From: Pholis gunnellus
Lineage: Eukaryota > Chordata > Actinopteri > Perciformes > Pholidae
Direction of reading: 5' to 3'
DNA: 64,000 bases
Assembly (NCBI GenBank): GCA_910591455.2
Contig: OU342809.1
Span: forward strand, 5,406,363 to 5,470,362
Shown: positions 38,575 through 50,786 of the stretch, one piece after another
How positions within the stretch are numbered: position 1 is the stretch's first letter
Layout of the letters: each line of letters begins with the position of its first letter
The notes under the pieces: model-generated
The model's database searches: none
What the model was told of the DNA's origin: nothing
Seen by the model: only the letters and a program-made list of their open reading frames with translations
Translations under genes and position numbers: made by a program

Positions 38575-39189
38575 GCAAATTTGCAAATCAAACAAACAAC
38601 CTCCCCTCACAAACACATACAAATTATTAATTTTTAAGGAGGACATACAACTTGAGACATGGAGGTTTGAAATGGACTACGCAAACGTGCCGTCATTCAT
38701 TATTTGTGAATAAAACACATTAGTTAAATATCAAGTGGACGAGCGATTATTTTTTGAGCATGCGAGTGGGGCAACTCTTTTTGCTTAAAAAGAAAGTCAT
38801 GAAAAAAAATCACTCCACTCATTGTTAAGTAAATAAATGAGGTAAAATGTTCTCTGATTATCATTTGCGTTAATACTTCAAAGTGTCTGTTGGTGACATT
38901 GGTCACTTTATCCAAAAAGATACATTTAGGAATAAATCAAGAATGTATTCTGGCTGCATCCACGTTTGGTCTTCAAGCAGATGTAAATATAAATACCAGA
39001 TAATGACATTTCTCAGCTAAAATCAAATGGATGCAGGTCATCATGGAATAATCTGCAAAGACTTTCAAAGAGAAATACGGTGTATTTTTGACGACAAGTC
39101 ATAATGCAGCGTGTGCTGTGTGTTGTGTCGATAGAACCCAGATTTGCCTTTTTGTAGCCTACGTCTTCAAAGCCCCTTGGTCTCAGTTT

Positions 39190-39305
39190 TGACGTCATCT
39201 CCCCAAAAATAGCTTTGCAATACTCGTATTAAACAAGACAGCAAGCTTGTTGGTGGATATTTAGGAACATGCCATAATTTATTGTACACAGATTGGGTGA
39301 CGTCA
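39190..39305. promoter_or_regulatory. two CRE palindromes (TGACGTCA)
   Basis: Full cAMP-response elements at 39190-39197 and 39298-39305, 108 bp apart. Confidence 0.45.
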
Positions 39306-39812
39306 GCACAGAAGTACTCTCTCTACACTTAAAGGTATAAAATGTACTTCATCTTTTATTTTACGACATTGTGTGATGATTTGATTACTGTTAAATGATG
39401 CCACAGTATTACCATAACATCAACTGCTTGAACAGTAGAATTTAAATTACACATCAAACTATTTCCACTATTTGATGGTTTACCATTTTGCATCCCCATT
39501 TGTGATGCATTATTCTGATGAAGCAACAACACAAGTGTCACGATAAAAGACGTGCAAGTGATACAAGACAGGAGAAGTAAACAATCGGCACAGCAGTATT
39601 CAACACCAAACTTGAAGCAAATCATTTCAATAAAACACCAAATAGCTCATGGACAAATTAGCAATAGTGTTTTAAGAAAAACAAAAAACATTCAAGCTGG
39701 TTTTCTCAAGAAAAATGTTTTTTAAGAAAAAAAACTAATTTCCCTCATTCACATTACTGATGCAAAAAAAGAGAACTGTGAGGACTCAGTTTGGCCCAAT
39801 TTTATATGTACA

Positions 39813-40283
39813 GTTAAAGGGTTAGTCCACCCAAATTCCAAACAAATCCATTTTCTCACGTACCTCTTTTGGTATCTATATATTTGGGGTTTTATTTGTC
39901 TGTTTTGAGAAACGTCTGAGATTTCTGCCACAACCCCAGCCCATTTCATTTATAAATGTAGTAGCAGAATATCTTTCAAGAGTCAGTGTTCATGTCACTC
40001 TGGATATTAAACAGACCACGCTGTCAACGGTGTTCATTGGAACTACTTTCTTTCTGAAGATATGGTCCTATTACAACTATTGAGAGAGTGTTTTGTGGAT
40101 TATCCTGATAAATGAGGACACTGTAATTATGCCTCAATTGTTTTTTGGGTGGAGGCAAAAATATCAGAGATTAAAATCTCAAAACCTGGACAAATAAAAA
40201 TATCTGCATTGCTACAGTAAATACCATTCGACGTACGTGAGAAAATAGATTGTAATTTGGGGGGAAATAATTGACCCTAAGTT
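39813..40283. mobile_element. MITE-like element with ~63-bp terminal inverted repeats
   Basis: The left end 39813-39875 (GGGTTAGTCCACCCAAATTC ... CATTTTCTCACGTACCTC ... GGTAT) is matched on the other strand by 40221-40283 (GGGTCAATTATTTCCCCCCA ... TATTTTCTCACGTACGTC ... GGTAT). The 345-bp interior is noncoding. It is a full-length relative of the truncated copy at 32370-32770. Such elements are moved by a transposase encoded elsewhere. Confidence 0.65.
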
Positions 40284-41762
40284 CAGCCACAATCATTTAC
40301 TGAACAGAAGAGAATGACTCAAACATGCTGTCATACAAGTTTATACATACAGCCGGCAATGCATTTAAAATGCTAATTTATAGTTTATTACAGAAAGCAA
40401 CGCTATACTGCTTCAAAAATACTATGACAGCAAAGTTCTTGTCTTTTATAGGAAATCAGCTGGTGTTTTTATTCACACAGCACACACATGCTAAAACATC
40501 TACAGCATCCATTTTGTTGCTTTTGTTGCAGGAGCACATGATTGTCAATCCTACTGTGATTACCACTTCCTGTTTTAGAAGCAGAGGGTTATAGGAGGAG
40601 CACCTGAATGCACCATCAAATGTAACGGGGATGCAAAATAGCTGCCATTGAAATGCCTCCAACAGTCTCTAAAGAAAGAAGGTTGACCTTCCCAGCCATG
40701 GTCATATTTGTCATAAATGTATACTCTATGTCACTCTTTGATACACAATGGAAATTGATAATTACTGCAATAAAAACCTATATTGTATAGAAACATGGAG
40801 GGGCTGTTTTGTTAGAATACAGACATTTTGGGGCTGAATTGCTGCACCAGGTCATGGCGCGTTTCTTCTCCACTTGTACTGGTAACTACAGCATTATTAC
40901 AAGGGTAAAATAAATCTAAGGTGACGTTCAGGTGTTGCCTGAACTGTCGACGATATGATGACTCACACTGAGAGGTGACATAGCAGGTATTTGGGAGGGG
41001 AATTTACAGCTAATGGTACCAGTATAAAGCAGGCACAGTGAATGTTACAGTATGTGCACACTCACACCCGCTCAAACATAACAATTATAATAATATAATG
41101 TATAATCACTGGATAACTTTCACATACATCCAATACTGACACTAAATACACAAGTACAGATGAATAGCATGATCTCCCAAGTTGGATGACTGATTAACAA
41201 TCACATATCAGATTAAATGGCAAGTGACGGGCATGTGTACGGGTTTCTGCCATATTATCAGAAAATACAGTAACATATAATCGTATGATCCCTGAAATAA
41301 TATAAATTGAAGATACAGGATTGCAGCAAAGCACGATTCAAAATTCCGGGTAACAAAACACGCAAAATGTCGCCGGGGTCATCAGATCACAGCAGTCTGG
41401 ATTAGGAATGGTATACTGATATGACAGGACATGTAAGATACCCGGCAGACTTTCAAATCACTAATACACACTCCAAGACCTAAGATACATATATCATACC
41501 ATTTTTGTTATTCAGGTAAAAATTAACATCTACGCATGGCTTTTAGAAGTGTTTGACAATACGGGTCTCCAACCGTCATAAGAACAAAAACTATCAACGT
41601 GTGAGAGAGCGGCACAACACTTGTTGGCATGAACGATTAAAAGGCCTAGTTGAAATAAAAAGAAGGAGAAGAAGCCTCTGCGCCGACACAAGTCCTGCTC
41701 TCAAGCAGCGAGCTGTCATAACCAGACTAACGCAAAATGCAATTTAAAGGGTGATTTGGGTT

Positions 41763-41770
41763 TGACGTCA
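41763..41770. promoter_or_regulatory. CRE palindrome (TGACGTCA)
   Basis: Full CRE about 2.6 kb downstream (in the direction of transcription) of mir-129-2, in a GC-richer stretch with a CTCTCTCT run. Confidence 0.4.
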
Positions 41771-43701
41771 TCCTCTAACACATCACAGGCTGTGCAATTA
41801 CCTTTCTCGGGATGAGGAAGAGGGGGAGGACAAGGTGGAGGAAGGTCGGTCGGACGGTCGGTCATTCTCTCTCTCTCTCTGTGTGTGCGCTTCTCGGTGA
41901 AAACATCCAAAACGTTGGGGGTTTTTTCCTGCGGCGCACAACTGGAGGCTCCCACGGCAGCGGCAGGGTCCACGCGGGCACACACCTCTTCCCATCTTTG
42001 CTCCTGTTTCTGTTCTCATTGGTCTCTCCTGCAAGACAAAAAGACAAGACGCGAATGGTGAGGTTTAACCGACTATAAAGTTAATCTGCGTCCATGCGCG
42101 CGTGCAGGCCTACATGGACAGGACAGATGCACATGGACATTTGGAGAGCTGTCTTGGAAACAATGTCAGCTGCATCCGGTGGATATCAGACTCTACCACA
42201 CAGCCAGAAAAATAAGCTAGAAAAGTTTTTTACGCAACAGATTGATACAAACCTACAAGCGACAATTACATCACCCTTAAACGACGAGTTTTCCTTTAGT
42301 CACATCCTCACCAAACAAAGAGTTAGCCTCGCATATCAAAAGTGTTACTTTAGTCATTAAACGTCATAAAAAAAGAGAAACGTGAGGCCAGGTCAGAGGT
42401 CACACTGTTTCCCTTTATAGGAGATCACGTCATCTGTCCGTTTTGTCGTTTCCGTTTTTTTTGCTTCGTCATGTCAAAGCTCATTACCAACACGTCCTGC
42501 TAACAAACGTGTTCAGGCCATGTAAGCCACCTGCAAGAAGGTGTTTTTTTCGGTTGGGTGCAACTGTATCTTTTAATGCTTTGCTAATGGATTGGGTCAC
42601 ATGTCTAGCTCGGAAATTACAGACACACCTGCTGGGATTTCTTTTCTTTTTTAAAAAATCAATCAGCGTTCATTTTGCTCACAGCACGTCGTGAACTTTT
42701 TTGACGTCTTAAGTTTCCTTTTCTGCCACGTCATCACCAAAAACAACAGAGACAGCCTTCTAAGGGGTTTGATTTTGAATTAAATTACGCCACTTTCTGC
42801 TTTTTGACGTGCACCTTTTCCACTCTGACGATATATTTTCCTGCCAAGCTTCAGGCCTGTAACCTGCAGGTCCTGCAGCGTAACGAGGGGCCTAATATTT
42901 CATAGTGCACGCCATTTCTGAGTATGCCTCCTCTATCTCAAGACTACATCTGGCTGCTATTTGGCCCTTTATTGCAAATATACTTTAGCATGAATCATGA
43001 TTATTCACACCGATACTCTACCACCTTTACCTGTGATGGGGCAGCAGAGACCAAACTAAGCGTAAAGTTGCATGCATGTTTTTTCTTGAGGCTAAATTGA
43101 ATTGCGCCTCGTTTCGTTTTTTTTACTCTGTCTGTCCAGAAAGGGAACGCTCATCTCTGGCTTTTATTTTCATCGGTGTGATCACTTTGTGTGCACACAA
43201 CACTCATAATGCACATACAGCCAGATAGGGGGGTCCGAGTTTTGATGTGCTGCATAACTTGTGAGTGTATCGATCGAGTCGTTAACCTGCAGAAATTTAA
43301 GGTTGTTTGTTTTTCTTTTTCTTTTCGGTGGGTCAGGCTGAAAATATGTGGTCGTGTCCGGTTCTCTGTGTGCTATTTGTGGGGAAAGTTGAAAGGGAAC
43401 AGTGGTGGGTGATACTTGAGGTGGATTAACTACTATTCATAAAACTGGGAGAGACACGTGTGCATTTCCAAAGTGTATGTGTGTGTGTGTCAATCAGTTA
43501 AAGGGGAGGCTGCTTGGATGTTCGCACGGAGGCTGCACGAGAGAGGGAGAGGAGACTCACTACACGGTCAGTGTCTGAGGCAGCGATTGCAGATGTTCCT
43601 TCTTCCTCTCCATCTGCCAATCTGGGATTCTCCCCATGTTAAGATGGTCTTGTTGGGGAATCCCTTACATATACACTTTGCTTACAGGTGTGAGTGAGTG
43701 T

Positions 43702-43744
<43 letters not shown>

Positions 43745-44361
43745 TCCCACATACTTTTTTTAAGGGGTTTGGGGATTCAATTGGGTACAAGAAAAGTGGC
43801 ACTCCACCCTTTAGTGGAGTGCCAGAGCCAGACACAGACAGACACAGACACACCCTCCACTGTTTTGCCCACGTGCTTGTGCATTGCAAGGGTCTCCCCG
43901 TGTTTACACTCTACTCTGCTGGGGGCCACACTTGTTAAGTATGGGACGGGGGGGATGTTTTGCTGAAATTACTTTATCTTGCATGGCTCAACGTTTTTGG
44001 TCCGATGAGATGTTTGTTGACATCAGATTTTAATTTATTTTTTTTGGACACTGATGCACGCAAGAGTTTGAGAAAAAAAACTTGGGTGCGACGTGGCTGC
44101 AGAGCTTCGCCACAATTTCTAACAAAGAAGAAAACTGTTGTGTAGAAAAAAAAATGACACACGTAAGAGGCTGAGAAGCAACCATGACAAAAACGCCACC
44201 GCTATGGCAATGACGAAAATAACAAGAGCAAATAAGGACAACAAAGAAGCAAAAAGAAAATTCGAGCAAAAAAAAGAAAATCAAGCCCTTAAAAATGTAA
44301 GACTGTAAAATTCCACGAGTGGAGCCGTCTTCCGTCTGTCGATGTCTCGGCGCGGCGAATG
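41771..44361. other. region downstream of mir-129-2, no recognised coding gene
   Basis: The sequence is mixed, with T-rich runs, a GT microsatellite and several TGACGT/ACGTCA half-CRE strings (about 42426 and 42702). It may hold the remainder of the mir-129-2 primary transcript. No 3' end could be assigned. Confidence 0.4.
43687..43741. repeat. (GT)n microsatellite
   Basis: GT run of about 25 units with GA interruptions at its 5' end. Confidence 0.95.
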
Positions 44362-44373
44362 CGCCCTCCGCAA

Positions 44374-44395
44374 ATGCTTTTTGGGGTAAGGGCTT
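44374..44395 (-). ncRNA. mir129-2: mature miR-129-2-3p
   Basis: AAGCCCTTACCCCAAAAAGC followed by AT: 22 nt, identical to the human 129-2-3p form. It pairs with the 5p arm with the usual 3' overhang. Confidence 0.95.
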
Positions 44396-44416
44396 CCCAG
44401 ATTAATAGTTATGAAC

Positions 44417-44438
44417 AGCAAGCCCAGACCGCAAAAAG
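44417..44438 (-). ncRNA. mir129-2: mature miR-129-5p
   Basis: CTTTTTGCGGTCTGGGCTTG followed by CT: 22 nt, identical to the human miR-129-5p as I recall it. The seed is TTTTTGC. Confidence 0.95.
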
Positions 44439-44597
44439 ATTCGTGAAGGACATTATCTGCTGCCGCTGCCGTCCGACGGAGACTCCGTGACACCCGGGGA
44501 GTCTGCTCTCTTTTTGCTTCCGTGAATGCATCTCCCATCCCGGCTCGGTTGATTGTATCTCCAGCCATCGGCAACCCGAGGCGAGTTTGTCCCTCCA

Positions 44598-44641
44598 ACA
44601 CACACACACACACACACACACATACTCACACACACACACAC
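44598..44641. repeat. (AC)n microsatellite between mir-129-2 and its promoter
   Basis: About 21 AC units with TC interruptions. It would form a (GT)n tract in the primary transcript, about 150 nt 5' of the hairpin. Confidence 0.95.
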
Positions 44642-45101
44642 GGAGGGGGATAGGATGGATGGAGAGGAAGAGAAAGAGATGAAAAGAGGGGGGGATCTCC
44701 GGATGCCAAGGCTGCTGCTGCAACTGAGAGCTGTCCAAGGTCCTTTCGCTTTGATTCCCCACTCCTTCTCCAGTTTGAATTCTCCTCTATCTCCCCTCTC
44801 GTCTCTCCACCCTCATCCATTCCTTTCTCCTCTCCCCCTTCCTCTATCTCTCTCTGTCTCTCTGTCTCTCCCTCATATTCTCCTCTCTTTCCTTTTTTTA
44901 TTATCCAAACGCTCGGATGTGCAGAGCCCGTGAGATCACTGGGAGCTGTGCAACGATGCGTTTTGTTGTCAGTGTGCTCTCTCTCTCTCTCTGTGTTATA
45001 TTCCCTGGTCCGCGGTGTGTCTCCGTATAGTGAAGCGCTGGCTCTCTGCAGCCGCTCCAGAGCTCTGGGTGAGGAGAGAGCAAGGCTGTAAACTGCTGGC
45101 A

Positions 45102-45159
45102 ATAAATAGAGAGCAGGGCGGGATCTCATTGGAGAAACCAAACCTCGTCATCAACCAAT
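45102..45159 (-). promoter_or_regulatory. predicted core promoter of the mir-129-2 primary transcript
   Basis: On the minus strand, in transcription order: ATTGG, an inverted CCAAT box (45155-45159); CCAAT inside TCTCCAATGAG (45128-45132); GGGATCCCGCCCTG-like GC sequence; and TATTTAT (45102-45108) in CTCTCTATTTATTGCC. This spacing is a typical core promoter with initiation expected near 45075, about 620 bp before the hairpin. No cDNA evidence is available to me; the placement is inferred. Confidence 0.5.
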
Positions 45160-46138
45160 CGGTGTCTCGCTCATATAGGGACCCCCCTTTTTGAAAAAAA
45201 TAAAAAGAATAGACAGGGCTAACCAAATTGTGATCTATACCAGGGAAAGTGTATACTTATATGCATTGATGTAGGGCTAAGAGCATTTCATGCGGCTATT
45301 TGTTACTATGCATTTTATTTTTCTCCTTGTTTTGCGTTTGCAGGGCGTCTAGAGAGGCTGCGGAACCCACCGTCGCTCTAAATGGGTTATATCTTCATAA
45401 ATAACACTGAATTATGAAGACATTAATAATGCTAATAATAAAAACAAGACATGTGATGGCACGGATGAGACATTTTCACACGGTCACAAATAACGCCCTC
45501 CCCCCTTCCATTTTTTTTCTTGCAAGCCAGCGAAATCACATTATGGGAAATGCAAAGATACTGAGCGAAAATATAATAACGAAAATAACAGTGAGGCTTC
45601 GCACAGCACATCACAACACCAGCAAGAAGCATCTGAGGCGACTCATGGTCACCTATAGAGTTCACCGGAGGGTACCACTGCAAAAAACGACACGGGGGTC
45701 TCCGAACTGCAAATTCAGTCCGGAGCAGCGAAGGTTCAGTCATTTAAAGCGATTTTAAGGTTGAAAGCAAACAGAATAACAATTACATCACCACGACGAC
45801 ACGCTGCAACAGTTCACAGCTCATACAGCAACAATGTAATACTTAACAGAATAACAACAAAATGCTGAGCACCAAATCAAGAGTGAAAGAGTTAATCACG
45901 ACCGCACTCTTTCTCTCTCACACACACAATCTTTAATATGTTTTTTATGGTCAAATTTAGCAAAGTAAGAATCAAATAGAATAACTTACCTGTGTTTTTT
46001 TTTCTCCTGCAACAGTTCCATCAGTATTTATCAGAACCCATTGCAATATCCCTCTCCAATAAACAACCCCTCAACTTCCCCTCTATGCAAGTTACTGTAC
46101 CGAGGTGGAGGCTGGGTCACGATCTAGATCCGGACACA

Positions 46139-46440
46139 TCCCCCCCCCCCCCCTTGTTTATACCAGGTTTGATCCTGGACCTATACACCCCCCCCCCCCC
46201 CCTTCTTCTCCCTCCTTCATTCCTCCTCTTCCTTTCTCTCCTATCCACACCGCCCCACTATCACTGATGAAACTCGTCTGGATTCAAGTTGGCCGCCAGC
46301 ATGCCAGCAAACAGCAGGGCTCACGCTAAAAACAAGCGTTGGGGAGGAAGGAGATGTTTGGGATTGAAGAACGGGGGGGGGGGGGGTTAGGGAAATGGTT
46401 AGTGCATACCCAGAGTCTGAAGCCCCCCCCCCCCCCCCCC
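46139..46440. repeat. cluster of C and G homopolymers
   Basis: Poly-C runs at about 46139-46153, 46188-46202 and 46424-46440, and a poly-G run at about 46373-46386. All are 13 bases or longer, within 300 bp. Confidence 0.9.
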
Positions 46441-47363
46441 TTCTGGTGTGGGTATTTTTTTTTTATTGGGTGGTCTTTTCATTTGCAACCCAGTCAGTCA
46501 CGATTCTCCCCCACCGTCTGCACTGCACAGTGACTGCCTCTCCTGACGCAGCCAACGCGCACATTACTCACTTTAGCAGTCACGACTCGGGAATCCGTGT
46601 TGTTTCCACCGAAATGACACGCTCGGTATTGAATTATTGAGCAGGATCTGGCCCCATCGAACCGGTATTTGCGCGTTTTGACCGACGAAGAATGACAGAG
46701 TTGTTTTTTCGGTGTTTTGGGGAGGTGGAGGAATGTTTCGCAGGTGAAGTAGCCTACAGTTGTAATTTTGCATGACAAAGACAGGTGGTCGATGTGGGGT
46801 TTTCCGTCTATGGCACGGTAGCCTGGCCTGCTAAATTCTAAATCACGAAGAAAAATTGGCCAAAGTCGTGCACAGACTGGGGTTGGCGGAATGAGCGCGG
46901 TTCTTGCGTCCCAGTCAGACTGTAGAACTCTGCATACGCATGCAGACCTTTTCACCATCTTGCAGGTCCGGCTTGCGAATTCAACACTGACACCAACATT
47001 GAAAAGGGTGATTCCTTTTAAACTCTTTCTTGGAGTATGGGAAATAACCGCGACGCCCCCTTCGCCTCTCGCGCGCCCTCCCCGTCGCTATGAGGCAAAA
47101 CCAAAACCAACATTGAAGTTAGGTGCGTCTCACTGAGCACAGAATATCTCAACTACATACTTTCTCAAACATCTCGCACGCGCGCATGCAAACTCGACAC
47201 TGATTGCATCTTCATTTTATTTCAACGCAAGTTGCTGCACTTAAAAATAAAAGGCTGGATCGAACAGGAGTCAGACTGATGAGTTGGTCAGACGCGGTAG
47301 GAAATTTGACGGGACTGACGTGAGCAGAAGAAGAGCTGATCCAAGTCGGTCCGGCTGCTGGTA

Positions 47364-47374
47364 CCCCCCCCCCC

Positions 47375-47429
<55 letters not shown>
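47364..47429. repeat. long poly-C run joined to (CA)n
   Basis: About 28 C followed directly by 19 CA units. Confidence 0.95.
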
Positions 47430-47431
<2 letters not shown>

Positions 47432-47682
47432 CTCGCTCTCTCGCTCTCTGTCTGTCTGCCTGCCTATTGCGTCGGGATGAGGGAGTTCAAACTATACAGG
47501 CGGGAAAAGCTCTGTTATAATATTTTTCCGAGCCAAATGTCTTCCCTCAGTTAGCGCAGGCGATTTAAAAAGGTTGTTTCCGTATTTCTCCTCCAGCGTC
47601 GCTTCGGGAATGAGGATTCACTCAGAATATATGCTGTTTGGTTTCCAAACAGGAGTAAAGCAAGCTTTTCGCGGCCAGCAAC

Positions 47683-47683
<1 letters not shown>

Positions 47684-47718
<35 letters not shown>
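47684..47718. repeat. (AC)n microsatellite
   Basis: About 17 AC units, 46 bp before the expanded RE1 site at 47764. Confidence 0.95.
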
Positions 47719-47720
<2 letters not shown>

Positions 47721-47763
47721 CAAACACTACCAGCAACAGCCCACTACCGCCACTTGGTGTGGT

Positions 47764-47791
47764 TTCAGCACCATTGCTGCTGGACAGCTCC
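47764..47791 (+). promoter_or_regulatory. expanded-spacing RE1 (REST/NRSF) site
   Basis: TTCAGCACC at 47764-47772 and GGACAGCTCC at 47782-47791. The left half matches consensus and the right half has one mismatch (GGACAGCGCC expected). The halves are 7 bp further apart than in a canonical RE1, within the range REST is known to accept. Confidence 0.55.
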
Positions 47792-49101
47792 CGGGTTTCC
47801 CCATGCGGTGCGCCTGGTCTCTGCTGCAGCAACAGCTCCTTTAATTCACTCCCCCCTCTCCTCCTCTTCCTCCTCCACCGCAGCTTCTCTGTCAGTACGA
47901 CTCCTCTTTAATAAAAAAAAACAACAAAACAAAAAAAAGGAAACGAAGGGAAAGGCGTCCTTAAGCGCTCATCAGAGAAGGGTTCCCCTCGCTTTCGCGG
48001 TTAGGCAGGGAGATGGGAGGAGGGGGAAATAAATATGTGATATAGACTCAACAGCGCCAACAGACAAAGGGAGTTTTTGCACTTGCTTATTTACCAAAAG
48101 GGGTGATTCCTACTCTGCAGGAAGGGTTGCTCTATGCTTCGGCTCTGTAGTCAAACATGGCTCGTAAAGCATGCCAATAAAATCTATGCTTATACGACCG
48201 GGAGTCGAGTGTGTCTGCGTGCATGAGTCGGGCAGAAATTGTGAGAAGAGAAGCGGAACAGGAGCATGCATTACCAAATGTACAAAAAGTATACGAAATT
48301 AAACATCGCATGTGTCTCACTCACCGTGGTGCGGGTACGTCCTCGTTCTAAACTGGAGAGAGAGAGAAACAGAGAGAGAGATTGAGGTTTTAGTGAAGAG
48401 CCGCAACAGGAGTCTGGAAGAAAATGCAACAGATTAAGTCCACCATTTGTTATTATGTATAGGCTTACAGTGACACGTCCAAGTTTGTTCAGGATCGCCT
48501 CCCTTTTTATACAAGTGATACCCGTCTGTCTATTTATGGCGCACGATCAAAACTATGATGCTATTTTTAGGTCACAGTACGAGGTAGGGAAAAAAACACT
48601 CACGAAAGGCATCGCTTAGGAACGTTACGTGGAGTGCATGTAATGTAGATTAATTTGCCTCTCCAACTCTGCACAAGAACCCCGATTCCCCTCCGTTGCA
48701 TCATTGCAGTGATTTTTTTTTTTTTTTTTTTTTAAACCCAATGTGCCTTCAACAGCCCCACCACCTCATTCTCATCCCTAAACTACTTTCACCCTCTTCG
48801 GCTAAAATGTGCAACTCGTCGTCGCTGCCAATATCATCGACAATATTTGATGTCTTGTCGCCCTCTTCAGAAGCTCCTCGTCCCTCGTCCCACTTCAGCA
48901 GCTGGAACTCATGAACGCGAAATAGGTCCAAATACTGATGAACGCGGATTACCCAACGCTCCCTGCGGGATTTTCCCCTTTTTTTATTTTAGTCGACGGA
49001 GCGCTGTGCAATTTGGTAATTAAGCTTTGCTGACGAGAAGAGGAAAAAAATTATAAATAAAAAGGCTTTTTTTGTTGAAGGGCTGCGTCAGTACTAGGCA
49101 T

Positions 49102-49109
49102 TGACGTCA
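49102..49109. promoter_or_regulatory. CRE palindrome (TGACGTCA)
   Basis: Full CRE with a TGCGTCA half-site 18 bp before it, 4 kb upstream of the predicted mir-129-2 promoter. Confidence 0.45.
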
Positions 49110-50127
49110 CGTTTAGATTCTCTCACTTTACAGCCCGTAGAGCCTGATTAAAGACACTGCCGCTCTGTGATCAGATCTTCGCAAATGTGCCATGGAAAAA
49201 AAATTTAAAAAGAGTGACAAAATAGGAAAATATTACAGGTGGATTATGTGGTGTGGACTCGTGGAAATTGCAGCTTTGGAGAAGGTTATCTCCTGATAAA
49301 AACCCTCCTCTAATGCTGGAGCATCTGGGTTTCCATCCAACCTCCCCTCCCTCCCTCCTCTCTCCCTCCCCTCCTTCTCTCGTCTCTATATATCCCCCCA
49401 TCAAGCATTGGTGCTGTTTTAGTCTTGGAGAATTTGTATCCCAGCATCCAGTGCATTTGGCGGGCAAAACAATGTGTGTCTAAGCTGAAGGAGAGGAAAA
49501 CACAGCGAGAAGAGCCGCTGCATCCTCCATCTCATATATTCACTAGCCGTGCCCACGCACCAGACCCAGCTCACCCACGGAATAGACCCACGGGGAGCGC
49601 ACACGTGTCCAAGCAAAGGCGCGCACACACACACAAACCTCCCTCCACAGTATGCTCCGTCTCTCACCCCACCTCCCCTTCAATTTCGATAACACCTTTA
49701 CTGTAAGACCCTCTCCTCACACCCCACGCTGTCCATCTGCACTTGTGCCGCGTGGAGATTCACGAGACTTAAAGGGATGGGATGGGGTGTGGTGGGCTGA
49801 GGCTGGATATGTTTTTGGGGGGGAGATGGAGATGGTGTGTATCCACTGAGTGGCAGCTACCTAGAAAAGTCGTCTCTGAGAAGGGAAAAGGGCTGCGCCC
49901 GTCGCATCGGTTTGTGCTATTTTTATCCCTGCCTGTAGGCCAACTGTATATATGTCCTTTTCTGCTGGTGAGTGCATAGGGACAGATACACACAGTGGAT
50001 TTAGCATGTCCCCTACACTGAGAAAACCAGCATAGGGAATCACTGAATAATAAAGAAACCCCTTTTTTCCCTGACAAAATCAAGCCGAAGTACGAAAAGA
50101 AGTGTCAATAGTTAAGTATCCCATCTA

Positions 50128-50128
<1 letters not shown>

Positions 50129-50214
<86 letters not shown>
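50129..50214. repeat. (CA)n microsatellite
   Basis: About 43 uninterrupted CA units. Confidence 0.95.
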
Positions 50215-50218
<4 letters not shown>

Positions 50219-50786
50219 CTAACGATTCCCTGAAGTCCAAAATCATTCAATCAAAGAGGGAGCAGTATCAATGGGAGTCGCAGCCGAGGTTCCTCAGTGC
50301 AGTGCGCCGAGATCACCGCGTGGTGTCGACAAACTCGGCCAGAGATCCTCCCTAATCCCCCCCACCCCACCCATACCCCTTGAAAAGTATGCACTCCTGA
50401 CTCCTGCAAGTTGCAAGCCGTAGCAGATCCCCCCTTTGTGAAGCCTTTGTCCGACTTCATCTTACAACGATAGGAGGAAACACGACGCAGCGCTCACTGT
50501 CGAAACTAATTCATTACAGGTGGTGCTCGCTTTATAACAACCGCAACAAGTGAAAGCCAGAAATTGACAGCAATAAACACCTACACTCGAAGTGCTTTAG
50601 GCTGATATCTTCAAGGCATTCATATTCAGTAGGTATACGGTCTATCGAGGAAAACACCTGTTTTCTACTTTTTTTAAAGTATTAATTTAAGTGTTTTTAA
50701 CACCACTTAAAGCACTGTGTATTGACGTAAATCAACTTTACCTCCCGGCGGTGACATGTGGACGCAGCTGAAAGTGATGAGCTATA

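Larger units (their letters stand above)
29234..41760. other. intergenic DNA with interspersed repeats, no recognised gene
   Basis: No exon with credible splice sites and family similarity was found. The content is AT-rich sequence with several nonautonomous repeat elements (30.3, 31.1, 32.4, 37.1 and 39.8 kb), CA/TA microsatellites, a purine-rich stretch at about 29750-30080, an RFX-type palindrome (31985) and two CRE palindromes (39190 and 39298). Confidence 0.6.
44362..44452 (-). ncRNA. mir129-2: mir-129-2 precursor hairpin
   Basis: The minus strand contains the complete vertebrate mir-129-2 stem-loop. The 5' arm has TCCTTCACGAATC followed by the miR-129-5p sequence. The loop is GTTCATAACTATTAATCTGG, and the 3' arm has miR-129-2-3p followed by TTGCGGAGGGCG. 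Both mature sequences match the human ones as I know them; the loop and a few stem positions differ. The 3p arm ends GCAT, which is the mir-129-2 rather than the mir-129-1 version (GTAT). miR-129 is enriched in vertebrate brain and represses target mRNAs through its seed UUUUUGC. Its place upstream of hsd17b12 on the same strand is the ancestral vertebrate order (human 11p11.2). It lies about 650 bp downstream of a CCAAT/TATA-like promoter. Confidence 0.97.

Noticed and set aside
44281..45141. Several overlapping open frames of 60-171 codons around mir-129-2 on both strands
   Set aside because: They run through the microRNA hairpin, the CA microsatellite and the promoter, and none resembles a known protein.
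49727..49755. CACGCTGTCCATCTGCAC as a possible further RE1
   Set aside because: Only one half-site is present; the TTCAGCACC half is missing at canonical and expanded spacing.
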